Source of the DNA: a bacterium
Lineage (GTDB): Bacteria; Actinomycetota; Acidimicrobiia; Acidimicrobiales; Ilumatobacteraceae
Direction of reading: 5' to 3'
Length of the DNA stretch: 64,000 bases
NCBI GenBank assembly: GCA_029977615.1
Contig: JAPOKO010000006.1
Coordinates: 1-64,000 of the forward strand
The notes under the pieces are model-generated. The model was not told the origin of the DNA and searched no databases. It saw only the letters and a program-made list of their open reading frames with translations. Below are positions 1 through 7,559 of this stretch, in pieces. Both the position numbers and the translations under genes were made by a program. Position 1 is the first letter of the stretch. The number at the start of each line of letters is the position of its first letter.

Positions 1-156
1 CGTGCTGTTGGGTCCGCGAATGGAAAGAATCCAATTCCCATCATCATTCCGTGCCATCGCGTGATTGCGAGCAACGGTGGACTTGGTGGCTATTCGTTGG
101 GTCTCAAGATGAAACGCCAGCTCATGAAGCTTGAAGGAATTAATGCGGCTGGGTAA
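1..156 (+). CDS. ogt: Methylated-DNA--protein-cysteine methyltransferase, C-terminal fragment
   Basis: Only the last 51 residues lie in the window; the start is off the left edge. The fragment contains PCHRV, the catalytic motif of O6-alkylguanine-DNA alkyltransferases. Its Cys accepts the alkyl group in a single-use repair reaction. The family's glycine-rich GGYSLGL segment follows. The preceding GSANGKNPIPIIIPCHR context matches the Ogt/MGMT DNA-binding domain. The last 17 bases overlap the 3' end of the ABC ATPase gene on the other strand, with no room for a terminator. Confidence 0.93.
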   Translation, partial: RAVGSANGKNPIPIIIPCHRVIASNGGLGGYSLGLKMKRQLMKLEGINAAG

Positions 157-853
157 AGCCGAAACACTCGCGTAAGTATTCATCGCGAAGTGCTTCTGCT
201 GGGGCGCCCAACGAAACAACTCGTTGCGCCAACAGCATCACCAAGTTTGCAGATTCCGCATCGGCGAGTTCGTGAGTTGCCAGCACCACGGTTACGCCTC
301 GTGCACGTTCTGTAGCAATTAACTCTGCAACTGCTTTGCGACCGTTGAGGTCAAGACCAGCTGTTGGCTCATCAAGAAGCAACACTTCTGCCCGGCGTGC
401 AAGAACTTGTGCAAGGTGCGTTCGCTGTTGCTGACCGCCAGATAAGTCGCGAATCGGAGCATTGGCTTGACTGTCAATGCCGGTTCGTTTCATGGAATCC
501 AAAACAATTGCTCGGTCGGTATCCGTTGAGCGCTTGAACAAACCAAGGTGGGCGAATCGTCCCATGGCAACAACGTCTTGCACGCACAGCGGAAGCGTGT
601 GTGACGAAACAGGATGCTGAGGTAAGTACGCAACTTGGGTAGGGAGTTGACCTGGCGCAGAGCCAAGCAGGGTTACCTTGCCCTGCATTGGGTCAATAAG
701 CCCTGCCAATGTTTTGAGCAAGGTGGATTTGCCGGAACCATTCGTGCCAATAAGTACGAGAAGTTCTCCAGGTTTTAAGTCGAGCGAAATGTTGTCGACA
801 ACAGGACGTTTGCCGTAACCAACTGCAAGTGAGGATGCGTGGATGGAAGTCAT
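140..853 (-). CDS. znuC: Metal ABC transporter ATP-binding protein (ZnuC/MntB type)
   Basis: This is the ATPase of a zinc or manganese importer (237 aa). It shows Walker A GTNGSGKST at residues 36-44, signature LSGGQ at 137-141, Walker B VLLLDEP at 157-163 and the switch His at about 194. It is the last gene of a three-gene set with the permease and the binding lipoprotein; its ATG overlaps the permease stop by one base. The metal cannot be fixed from the ATPase alone. Zinc is favoured by the operator upstream of the operon and the His-rich permease tail, but manganese or iron remain possible. Confidence 0.9.
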   Translation of the reverse strand: MTSIHASSLAVGYGKRPVVDNISLDLKPGELLVLIGTNGSGKSTLLKTLAGLIDPMQGKVTLLGSAPGQLPTQVAYLPQHPVSSHTLPLCVQDVVAMGRFAHLGLFKRSTDTDRAIVLDSMKRTGIDSQANAPIRDLSGGQQQRTHLAQVLARRAEVLLLDEPTAGLDLNGRKAVAELIATERARGVTVVLATHELADAESANLVMLLAQRVVSLGAPAEALRDEYLRECFGFTQPH

Positions 854-1728
854 CAGACGTGGATCTCACCGTGAACGTGTGGATGTTCGTGATCATGATG
901 GTCGTGGCTACGCGACCTACGAATTTCGTTTGCAATCGCCGAGAGGGCAAAGATCACTACTGCGGTCAGCACGATGCTTGCGCCTGCCGCAAGGTCGTAG
1001 TGATAGCTAATGAGCAGACCTATATATGTAGACAGCGAGCCAACGAGAGCGGCAATCAGCATCATGGACTCGATTCGTCGTGCAAACAACGAGCCTGTGG
1101 CTGCTGGGGCAATAAGCATTCCCAATACCAGCAAGGTTCCGACCGTCTGGAAACTGGCGATCACCGTGATGGCCACCATGATGAGCATGACGTTGTGAAA
1201 CATGCGAGCCGAAAAGCCTGAAGTGCGGGCAAGTCCGTCATCTACGGAAAGCAGGAGAAATGGTCTGCGACTGACAAAAGCAATCGCTCCAACAATGAGC
1301 AGCGCTGAAAATTGCCAAGCCAAATCGGTTGTGTTGATTCCCAACAATTCACCAAACAGAATTCGCGCTAGGTCTCCAACAAATGAAGTGGATCGCGAAG
1401 TAATGACTACTCCAAGTGCCAGCATGCCAACAAAGAGCAGTCCGATCGCGGTGTCTCCCGACAATCTGAATCTACGAGTGACGATGCTGACTCCGCCCAT
1501 CATGACGGCTGCACCAATTGCTGCTCCCAGAATGCCGGAGAATCCAAGCAACATTGCTGTTGCTATGCCAGGGAGTACTCCGTGTGCAAGTGCATCACCA
1601 ACAAATGCCAGCCCTCGCAAGACAACAAAAGTTCCAGCTATTGCGCACGTGCAAGCAACAAGAATTCCTCCAAACAATGCAAGTCGCATGAACTCATTGT
1701 TGGCGAATGGGTCAACGAGGTAGTTCAA
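853..1728 (-). CDS. znuB: Metal ABC transporter permease (ZnuB/MntC family)
   Basis: A 291-residue polytopic membrane protein of the ABC-3 family that forms the channel of a Zn/Mn importer. Several hydrophobic segments are visible, including LFGGILVACTCAIAGTF near residue 20 and LLVLGMLIAPAATG near 205. The last 18 residues form a His/Asp-rich cytoplasmic tail (SHDHHDHEHPHVHGEIHV), which is typical of transition-metal handling. Its start overlaps the stop of the lipoprotein gene by four bases (ATGA-type), so the three importer genes are translationally coupled. Confidence 0.9.
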   Translation of the reverse strand: MNYLVDPFANNEFMRLALFGGILVACTCAIAGTFVVLRGLAFVGDALAHGVLPGIATAMLLGFSGILGAAIGAAVMMGGVSIVTRRFRLSGDTAIGLLFVGMLALGVVITSRSTSFVGDLARILFGELLGINTTDLAWQFSALLIVGAIAFVSRRPFLLLSVDDGLARTSGFSARMFHNVMLIMVAITVIASFQTVGTLLVLGMLIAPAATGSLFARRIESMMLIAALVGSLSTYIGLLISYHYDLAAGASIVLTAVVIFALSAIANEIRRSRSHDHHDHEHPHVHGEIHV

Positions 1729-2597
1729 CGCAATGCTTCTGCGATCTGGTTGGCAAGATTGAGCATGAATTCACGGTAGTTCGCCGCGCCCTGCAAGTAA
1801 TGCGTGCTGAGCGTTACCGCCTTGATGTTGAGTTCATTCGCCAATTGGTTGGCAACATTCTGCGGAGTTCCTAGGCCAGTGAAAATTGCTCTCACATTGT
1901 TGGATATTGCAAGTTCTTTTAACACCGCCAGCTGTTTTGCTGTTCCTTCAGAAGTGGTGGACAAACCAGGAATGATTGCGCCAATGACTGTGCACCCATA
2001 GCGGTCGGCAAAGTATCCCATCTCGTCATGACCGCTCACTAAAACACATGAAGGAATGCTGCCAATGACTTCTTTGATCTCACTATCCAACTGCGTCAAC
2101 TGATTCGTTGCTGTGATTTCGTCGATTGACAGGCCAGTTGCTTTATTGATGGCTGCAGTTAACGAAGGAAGTGCCTGAATGAAATTTGCTGGCGAAAGCC
2201 ATACATGCGGGTCGGCAATAGTGTGCTCACCTTCAACCACTCGTTGAGTAATGCTGTTTCCTAGTCGAAATTGGGGAACACCTTTTGTCTCAGCAGTTGC
2301 GAGAACTTCAAGTAGACCCTCTTCAAAATCGAGTCCGTTCGACACCACGATGTCAGCGTTGTTGATTGTTTCAATATCGCGAGCTGAAGGCTGGTAGTCG
2401 TGAGGATCTTGACCATCAGGAATGAGCGTGGTTACATCTGCTGCATCGCCGACAAGATCAGTAACAACAGACCCAAGAACCGAGTAGGTGACCACAATGT
2501 TTGGTCGTGCAGACGCGTCTGGTTGTGAGGACGAACAAGCGGGAAGAAGCCCAACAAGAAAAATAAGGGAAAGAAACTTTTTGGGAATCATTCTCAT
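1725..2597 (-). CDS. znuA: Metal-binding lipoprotein of the zinc/manganese ABC importer (ZnuA family)
   Basis: Solute-binding protein (290 aa) with a lipoprotein signal: hydrophobic LSLIFLVGLLPA, then Cys21. Likely metal ligands are His66 (DPHDY), His131 (DPHVWLSP) and His190 (SGHDE), in the order expected for cluster A-I binding proteins. The long His-rich loop of Gram-negative ZnuA is absent. The start is fixed by a -10 element TAGAGT ending six bases before ATG, so the mRNA should be leaderless. The first five codons (M-R-M-I-P) are part of a second operator-like copy. Regulation by a Fur-family repressor, probably Zur, is inferred. Confidence 0.9.
   Translation of the reverse strand: MRMIPKKFLSLIFLVGLLPACSSSQPDASARPNIVVTYSVLGSVVTDLVGDAADVTTLIPDGQDPHDYQPSARDIETINNADIVVSNGLDFEEGLLEVLATAETKGVPQFRLGNSITQRVVEGEHTIADPHVWLSPANFIQALPSLTAAINKATGLSIDEITATNQLTQLDSEIKEVIGSIPSCVLVSGHDEMGYFADRYGCTVIGAIIPGLSTTSEGTAKQLAVLKELAISNNVRAIFTGLGTPQNVANQLANELNIKAVTLSTHYLQGAANYREFMLNLANQIAEALR
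2582..2596 (-). promoter_or_regulatory. Second Fur/Zur-like operator copy over the znuA start codon
   Basis: On the minus strand this reads TGAGAATGATTCCCA. It differs from the perfect palindrome 35 bases upstream by one base (C for T at position 13). It spans the first codons of znuA and the expected transcription start. Binding here would block a leaderless transcript at +1. A coding coincidence is possible, because the bases also specify M-R-M-I-P. Confidence 0.55.
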
Positions 2598-2603
2598 TAC
2601 GCC

Positions 2604-2632
2604 ACTCTAGCGATAATGAGAATGATTCTCAA
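2604..2632 (-). promoter_or_regulatory. znuA promoter (-35 TTGAGA, 17-bp spacer, -10 TAGAGT)
   Basis: On the minus strand the -35 TTGAGA is at 2632-2627 and the -10 TAGAGT at 2609-2604, separated by 17 bases. Six bases then precede the ATG. The spacer contains most of the operator at 2617-2631, so repressor and sigma factor should compete. Confidence 0.65.
2617..2631. promoter_or_regulatory. Fur/Zur-family operator, perfect 7-1-7 palindrome
   Basis: TGAGAATGATTCTCA is a perfect 7-1-7 inverted repeat of the Fur-family operator class. It matches actinobacterial Zur boxes of the TGAAAATnATTTTCA type at most positions. It lies between the -35 and -10 of znuA, upstream of a metal importer. Zur is my preferred assignment; Fur or Mur are alternatives. 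Confidence 0.75.
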
Positions 2633-2647
2633 CTTGAGAAAATGGCG

Positions 2648-3292
2648 TTATGCACCAATCATTTCATTGATCATTGCGGTCAGATCGTCCATTGCAACTA
2701 CGCCACTTGCGCGCTTGAACACTTTTCCTTGAGCGTCAACAAGCACGAAGTATGGGTAGCCCGAAAGTCCAAATGCATTTGCGGCAGCTTTGTCTTTCGA
2801 GTCGGCAATAACTGGCCACAGTGCGGGAAACTCTTCACGAGCGAGCCACTCAGATGGCGGGTAGTTCGGGTTTGCTGGGTCGGTGCCAGTTGCAACTGCA
2901 ATGACGTCAACTCCAGTTGGTGTCTTGCCATCTTTTTCCCACTGCACAAGCAACGGCACTTCACGTTGGCAGTGTGGGCACCAGTGGGCGAGGAAAACAA
3001 GCAATGTTGGTGTGCCGGCTCCATCGGTGGTGATTTGCGTTCCGGTGAAACCTTTGCCTGAAACAACTGGTGCTGTCATTCCGATAGCAGCGTCAGTTGC
3101 GCTTGAAACTGAATCAAATGCAGGAAGCGCATCGCCAGTAACGGTGATGTCACTGAATTCGGAAACACTTCCTGAGGAAGTGCTTGATTCGGAACCACTA
3201 GATGAAATGGCAACAATTGCTGCGCCGCCGATAACTACTGCGATGATCGCACCAACAATAAATTTGCCGCGACCTGATGATGTTTTACTCAT
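2648..3292 (-). CDS. TlpA-like membrane-anchored thioredoxin-fold protein
   Basis: A 214-residue protein with an N-terminal membrane anchor (about residues 10-30), a Ser-rich linker and an extracytoplasmic thioredoxin domain. The active site is CPHC at 105-108 (HWCPHCQRE), and a cis-Pro segment GYPYF lies near residue 178. Such proteins reduce or oxidise protein disulfides outside the cell; the direction is not evident here. Its start overlaps the stop of the DsbB-like gene by four bases, so the two are coupled and DsbB may reoxidise it. The importer gene znuA follows 50 bases downstream with its own promoter. Confidence 0.85.
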   Translation of the reverse strand: MSKTSSGRGKFIVGAIIAVVIGGAAIVAISSSGSESSTSSGSVSEFSDITVTGDALPAFDSVSSATDAAIGMTAPVVSGKGFTGTQITTDGAGTPTLLVFLAHWCPHCQREVPLLVQWEKDGKTPTGVDVIAVATGTDPANPNYPPSEWLAREEFPALWPVIADSKDKAAANAFGLSGYPYFVLVDAQGKVFKRASGVVAMDDLTAMINEMIGA

Positions 3293-3828
3293 GACTGCTC
3301 CGTTTGTGTGTTTGGAAGGGTTGTGAATACGAGAACTGCAAGAAATCCAGTGAATGCCATAAACGGCAAGGTAACGAAACCAAAGTTTTCAAACCAAACA
3401 AACTCGCACGGCACTTCAATATCGCATACACCGGCGTCAAGGTTTGGGAAACGCTCAAGGAACCAGTGATAGGTGGAAATGGTGATTCCAATAGCTGCAA
3501 GTGGTGTTGCATAACGCCAAACCCGTTTGTCTTGTGTGAGTGCAGCCACGATGAGAATGACTGCAAGCGGGTACATCATGGTGCGCTGGTACCAGCACAT
3601 AAGGCAGGGCTTGTAATTCACAATTTCTGAAAAATACAAACTTCCAAGGGCACACGTTGTGGTGACTGCGGCCGCAAGCGGTAATGCCCATGGGGTGAAA
3701 GCGGAAATTATGGTGCGAGCAGGCGCACTGCGTGAGTGCAACATGCGCGCAACGAGAACAACAACCGTTCCAGCCAGCAATGCAACACTCAGCATGGAAA
3801 AGAAGAGTTCGAAGGTCTCGTTGTTCAT
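3289..3828 (-). CDS. dsbB: DsbB-family disulfide bond formation protein
   Basis: A 179-residue membrane protein with four hydrophobic segments. It has both DsbB Cys pairs: PCLMCW (Cys75 and Cys78) and CDIEVPC (Cys135 and Cys141). DsbB passes electrons from an extracytoplasmic thiol oxidase to quinone. I start at the ATG at 3828 (MNNETF). The frame stays open for 53 more codons, but that extension runs into the divergent yqeY gene and looks non-coding. TACACT lies ten bases before this ATG as a possible -10. It is coupled to the TlpA-like gene, a plausible partner. Confidence 0.8.
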   Translation of the reverse strand: MNNETFELFFSMLSVALLAGTVVVLVARMLHSRSAPARTIISAFTPWALPLAAAVTTTCALGSLYFSEIVNYKPCLMCWYQRTMMYPLAVILIVAALTQDKRVWRYATPLAAIGITISTYHWFLERFPNLDAGVCDIEVPCEFVWFENFGFVTLPFMAFTGFLAVLVFTTLPNTQTEQS

Positions 3829-3901
3829 GATGGATAACAGTGTAGAGACGACCACATATTGAAGGCTCGTCATACCCCTCAAAAGCGGGCAGAATAGAGG
3901 T

Positions 3902-4363
3902 GTGACAACACTTAAGGACCGCATCAAAGCAGATATCACGGAGGCAATGAAGGCGCGCGAAGAAGCAAAGCTCTCGACGCTTCGCATGGTGCTATCGGCA
4001 ATTCAAAATGCTGAAGTTGCTGGCGACGAAGCCATCGTGCTCACGGATGATCAGGCAATCAAGGTGCTGCAAAGCGAAGCTAAGAAGCGCGCCGAGTCCG
4101 CACAGATTTATGCCGATGCTGGTCGCACAGAAGCTGCAGCAAAAGAACGTGCAGAACTTGCAGTGATTGAGGCGTATTTACCTGCGGCAATGAGCGATGA
4201 CGAAGTTGCGGCAATTGTTGCTGATGAAATTGCAAAAGCTGCTGCAGCTGGGCAAACGGGCGGCAAGGCAATGGGTGCTGTGGTGAAAGCAGTTCGCGAT
4301 CGCGTTGGTGCGGGTGCCGACGGCGGAAAGATTGCTGCGCTCGTAAAATCGGCACTTGGCTGA
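3902..4363 (+). CDS. yqeY: GatB/YqeY domain protein
   Basis: A soluble, mostly helical 153-residue protein that matches stand-alone YqeY in length and pattern: LKDRIKADITEAMKARE at the start, then YLPAAMSDDEVAAIV and a Gly-rich GGKAMGAVVKAVRDRVGAGADGG. The domain is the tail domain of the tRNA amidotransferase subunit GatB, which contacts tRNA. The role of the free form is unsettled. Start is GTG at 3902. CAGAAT ends six bases upstream, a near-match to the leaderless -10 seen at many genes here. Confidence 0.85.
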   Translation: MTTLKDRIKADITEAMKAREEAKLSTLRMVLSAIQNAEVAGDEAIVLTDDQAIKVLQSEAKKRAESAQIYADAGRTEAAAKERAELAVIEAYLPAAMSDDEVAAIVADEIAKAAAAGQTGGKAMGAVVKAVRDRVGAGADGGKIAALVKSALG

Positions 4364-4371
4364 AGCAATTG

Positions 4372-4444
4372 TGCCCTCGATAGGAATCGAACCTACGACC
4401 TGCGGTTCCGGAAACCGACGCTCTATCCACTGAGCTACGAGGGC
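4372..4444 (-). tRNA. tRNA-Arg (anticodon CCG)
   Basis: Read on the minus strand, a 73-base cloverleaf folds with acceptor arms GCCCTCG/CGAGGGC, a D-stem GCTC/GAGC, and a T-arm GTAGG-TTCGAAT-CCTAT. The seven-base anticodon loop TTCCGGA gives CCG, which reads CGG (Arg). The first anticodon-stem pair is a T-C mismatch. The discriminator base is A and CCA is not encoded. The gene lies between yqeY and argS, pointing away from argS. Confidence 0.93.
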
Positions 4445-4534
4445 CTAATTACCGTCAGGCTATCGCTCGTATGAATAATGGGAATTTGAATTAGGTGCGG
4501 TTAATGCGGTGCGGTCGGCAACAATAGAAGGACT

Positions 4535-6268
4535 ATGGCTGACCCCGTCCTCACCGTTGCTGAATTGCTGCGGCCAGTATTTACGCGCATTGCGGGCGGC
4601 CTAGACAGTGACCCAGTTGTACGCAGGAGTGATCGAGCAGATGCGCAAGTAAATGGTTCGCTTGCATTGGCGAAAGCACTGGGTAAATCGCCTCGCGAAG
4701 TTGCACAGATGGTGCTTGACGCATGCGATTTGTCGAAGGTCTGTAGCGCAACAGAAATTGCTGGACCAGGGTTTATCAACGTCACCTTTTCAAATGAGTT
4801 TTTAGCGAGAGAACTAGTTGCTGCGGCCGATGACGTGCGTCTTGGTGTGCGCAATGCTCCGGCAAAGTTGAAAGTTGTCGTCGACTACTCGGCGCCGAAC
4901 GTTGCAAAGGAAATGCATGTTGGTCACCTGCGAAGCACGGTGATTGGCGATGCGTTGGTTCGGATGCTTGAGTTTGTTGGTCACAGCGTTGTTCGCGAAA
5001 ATCACATTGGTGACTGGGGCACTCCGTTTGGAATGCTCATTGAACATCTCATTGACTTAGGCGAAACCGAGGCTGCAAACGAGTTATCGGTTGGTGACCT
5101 CGATTCGTTTTACCGTCAGGCACGAATCAAATTTGATTCAAACGATGAATTCAAGGAGCGTGCACGTGCACGTGTGGTGCTGTTGCAAGGTGGCGACGAC
5201 GAAACGCTGCGCATGTGGAAATTGTTGGTAGGCGAGAGCACTCGATACTTCGACAAGGTGTATCAAACCCTTGGTGTGTTGCTCACTTCAGACGACCTCA
5301 TGGGCGAAAGCGCCTACAACCCTTTGCTTGCACATGTTGTAGACCGACTGCGGGCTTCAGGATTGATTGAAATCAGCGATGGCGCCGAAGTGGTATTTCC
5401 CGATGGTTTTTTGAATCGCGAGAATGAACCGTTGCCACTCATCATTCGCAAAACCGATGGCGGTTACAACTATGCAACGAGCGATCTTGCATGCGTAATT
5501 GATCGTGTTGAACGCATTGGCGCAAACGTGGTGCTGTATGTAGTTGGATCACCACAATCTCAGCACTTGGAAATGGTTGCAGCGGTTTCGCGTAGGGCCG
5601 GATGGGTTCCAGAAAGCACGGAACTCACACACGTCGCGTTTGGCAACGTGCTTGGCGCTGACCGCAAAATTTTGAAGAGTCGCAGCGGCGAAGCAGTGAA
5701 GCTTGACGCATTGCTTACTGAGTCAGTTGAGCGTGCAGCGGAAGCGGTGAAAGAAAAAAACGCTGAACTACCCGCAGCGCAACAGGCAGAAGTTGCTCGC
5801 CAGATTGGAATTGGTGCGGTGAAATATGCCGACCTGTCAACCGATCGCATAAAGGATTACATGTTTGATTGGGAACGCATGTTGGCGTTTGAAGGCAATA
5901 CGTCGCCATACCTGCAGTATGCACACGCACGTATTTGCAGCATTTTTCGAAAAGCAGGAATTGATCGTGCTTCAGTGCGCCGAATAACGCCGACTGTAGA
6001 ACACAGCGCAGAGCGGGCGCTGACCATGCGTTTGTTGCAGTTCGATACCGCAGTGTGGGACACGCTCGACAAGTACAGCCCGCATCGTTTGTGCACCTAC
6101 TTGTTCGAATTGGCCAGCGAGTTCAGCTCGTTTTATGAACATTGCCCAGTAATGCGCGCCGACTCGGAAGAACAGAAGATGAGTCGTCTGGCGTTGTGCG
6201 ATTTCACTGCGCGAGTAATGGAACAAGGGCTGGCATTATTGGGTATCGAATCTCCGGAGCAAATGTGA
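4535..6268 (+). CDS. argS: Arginyl-tRNA synthetase
   Basis: Class I aminoacyl-tRNA synthetase (577 aa, usual size). The HIGH signature is HVGH at residues 128-131, inside the ArgRS-specific SAPNVAKEMHVGH block. Downstream KILKSRSGEAV takes the place of KMSKS, and the C-terminal anticodon-binding helices follow, including YLQYAHARICSI. AGAAGGA just upstream of ATG is a weak Shine-Dalgarno. It heads argS-lysA-hom-thrC, the usual actinobacterial order, and sits next to a tRNA-Arg gene. Confidence 0.97.
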   Translation: MADPVLTVAELLRPVFTRIAGGLDSDPVVRRSDRADAQVNGSLALAKALGKSPREVAQMVLDACDLSKVCSATEIAGPGFINVTFSNEFLARELVAAADDVRLGVRNAPAKLKVVVDYSAPNVAKEMHVGHLRSTVIGDALVRMLEFVGHSVVRENHIGDWGTPFGMLIEHLIDLGETEAANELSVGDLDSFYRQARIKFDSNDEFKERARARVVLLQGGDDETLRMWKLLVGESTRYFDKVYQTLGVLLTSDDLMGESAYNPLLAHVVDRLRASGLIEISDGAEVVFPDGFLNRENEPLPLIIRKTDGGYNYATSDLACVIDRVERIGANVVLYVVGSPQSQHLEMVAAVSRRAGWVPESTELTHVAFGNVLGADRKILKSRSGEAVKLDALLTESVERAAEAVKEKNAELPAAQQAEVARQIGIGAVKYADLSTDRIKDYMFDWERMLAFEGNTSPYLQYAHARICSIFRKAGIDRASVRRITPTVEHSAERALTMRLLQFDTAVWDTLDKYSPHRLCTYLFELASEFSSFYEHCPVMRADSEEQKMSRLALCDFTARVMEQGLALLGIESPEQM

Positions 6269-7542
6269 GCGCAATATCCAAACATCTCCTGCCGGACAAT
6301 GCCGTCATTGATGCACACGGGATCATGAGCATTGGTGGTTGCTCGCTTGTAGACCTGGCGAAGCAATTTGGAACTCCTGTTTTTGTATACGACGAGGATC
6401 ATTTGCGTGCCCGTTGTCATGAAGCAGTTAAGGCATTTGGCCCAAACCGCGTGATTTATGCAACTAAGGCGTTCTTTTGCACTGCGATGGCAAAGTTGGC
6501 TTACGACGAAGGTTTAATGCTCGACGTTGCAACAGGCGGCGAGTTGTTCGTTGCGCTTAATGCCGGCGTGCCAGGCAGCAGTTGCGTGATGCACGGCAAC
6601 AACAAGAGCATGGACGAATTGCGCATGGCCATTAACGCCGATGTTCATCACATAGTTGTTGACAACTTTGACGAACTAGATCGCTTGGATGCATTGCACG
6701 CAGAGGGTTTGCCTGTGCCGCGAGTGCAGTTACGCATCACGCCAGGTGTCTCAGTGCACACGCATGAATACATAGCCACTGGCCAAAATGATTCGAAGTT
6801 TGGTTTCAACTTGGGTAATGGCGATGCGCACAAAGCTGCTGAGCGAGCACGCAGTTCGAAGTCGGTGAACTTTGTTGGCGTGCATTGTCATATCGGGTCA
6901 AACGTGTTTGCAGTAGAAAACTTTGCTCACGCCGCCAAGATTATGGTGGATTTAGCAAATGAGTTAGAGGTTGAGCAACTCACCTTTGGCGGCGGACTTG
7001 GCGTTGCGTATGTGGAATCCGAACATGCTTCAACCATTACAGAATGGTCAACGCATCTCATGTCAGCAGCCGAGCAGTTGCGTAAACCAACACAAGTGTT
7101 TGTGGAACCTGGTCGCGCAATTGTTGCTGCTGCTGCAGTAACGGTGTACGAAGTGGGAACAGTGAAGCCAATTCCGGGTGTACGAACGTACGTTGCAGTT
7201 GATGGAGGAATGAGCGACAACCCACGGCCGGTGATGTACGGCAGTGGGTACGAATTATTTATGCCTGCGAATGCCAATGCCGATCGCACAGAATCAATTC
7301 GACTTGTTGGAAAACACTGTGAAAGTGGTGACATTTTGATTAGCGAAACACTTGCACCTGCAGGATTGCGAGTTGGTGATTTGGTTGCAACTCCAGTAAC
7401 CGGTGCATATGGGCATTCGATGGGCTCGAACTACAACAAGATCACGCGTCCTCCAGTGGTATTTGCTCGCAATGGCAAAGCACGTTTGGTGGTGCGTCGC
7501 GAAACATATGACGACTTAGTTCGATTGGATGTGAGCGAATAG
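6265..7542 (+). CDS. lysA: Diaminopimelate decarboxylase
   Basis: PLP enzyme (425 aa) for the last step of lysine synthesis, meso-diaminopimelate to L-lysine. The PLP lysine is Lys68 (VIYATKAF). Also visible are HCHIGSN, the phosphate-binding GGGLGVAY, EPGRAIVA, and the active-site Cys of CESGDIL. I start at GTG 6265, which overlaps the argS stop as GTGA. A GGAG lies seven bases upstream, and the protein then begins at the family's usual place. The frame stays open further upstream inside argS, but that extension is not needed. Confidence 0.96.
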   Translation: MSAISKHLLPDNAVIDAHGIMSIGGCSLVDLAKQFGTPVFVYDEDHLRARCHEAVKAFGPNRVIYATKAFFCTAMAKLAYDEGLMLDVATGGELFVALNAGVPGSSCVMHGNNKSMDELRMAINADVHHIVVDNFDELDRLDALHAEGLPVPRVQLRITPGVSVHTHEYIATGQNDSKFGFNLGNGDAHKAAERARSSKSVNFVGVHCHIGSNVFAVENFAHAAKIMVDLANELEVEQLTFGGGLGVAYVESEHASTITEWSTHLMSAAEQLRKPTQVFVEPGRAIVAAAAVTVYEVGTVKPIPGVRTYVAVDGGMSDNPRPVMYGSGYELFMPANANADRTESIRLVGKHCESGDILISETLAPAGLRVGDLVATPVTGAYGHSMGSNYNKITRPPVVFARNGKARLVVRRETYDDLVRLDVSE

Positions 7543-7552
7543 CCAATAGCGT
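7525..7552 (+). promoter_or_regulatory. hom promoter, leaderless type
   Basis: TTGGAT (7525-7530), a 16-base spacer and TAGCGT (7547-7552) end seven bases before the ATG at 7560. The -35 lies inside the end of lysA. It would give hom and thrC an internal promoter. Confidence 0.55.
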
Positions 7553-7559
7553 GGAGGGC

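Noticed and set aside
1202-1723. A 173-codon plus-strand frame opposite the metal permease gene
   Set aside because: It mirrors the permease codons; its Ser/Pro/Ala-rich product has no recognisable pattern, while the permease is well supported.
3829-3987. 53-codon N-terminal extension of the DsbB-like protein
   Set aside because: It overlaps the divergent yqeY gene, breaks the usual N-terminal membrane topology, and the ATG at 3828 gives the family length.
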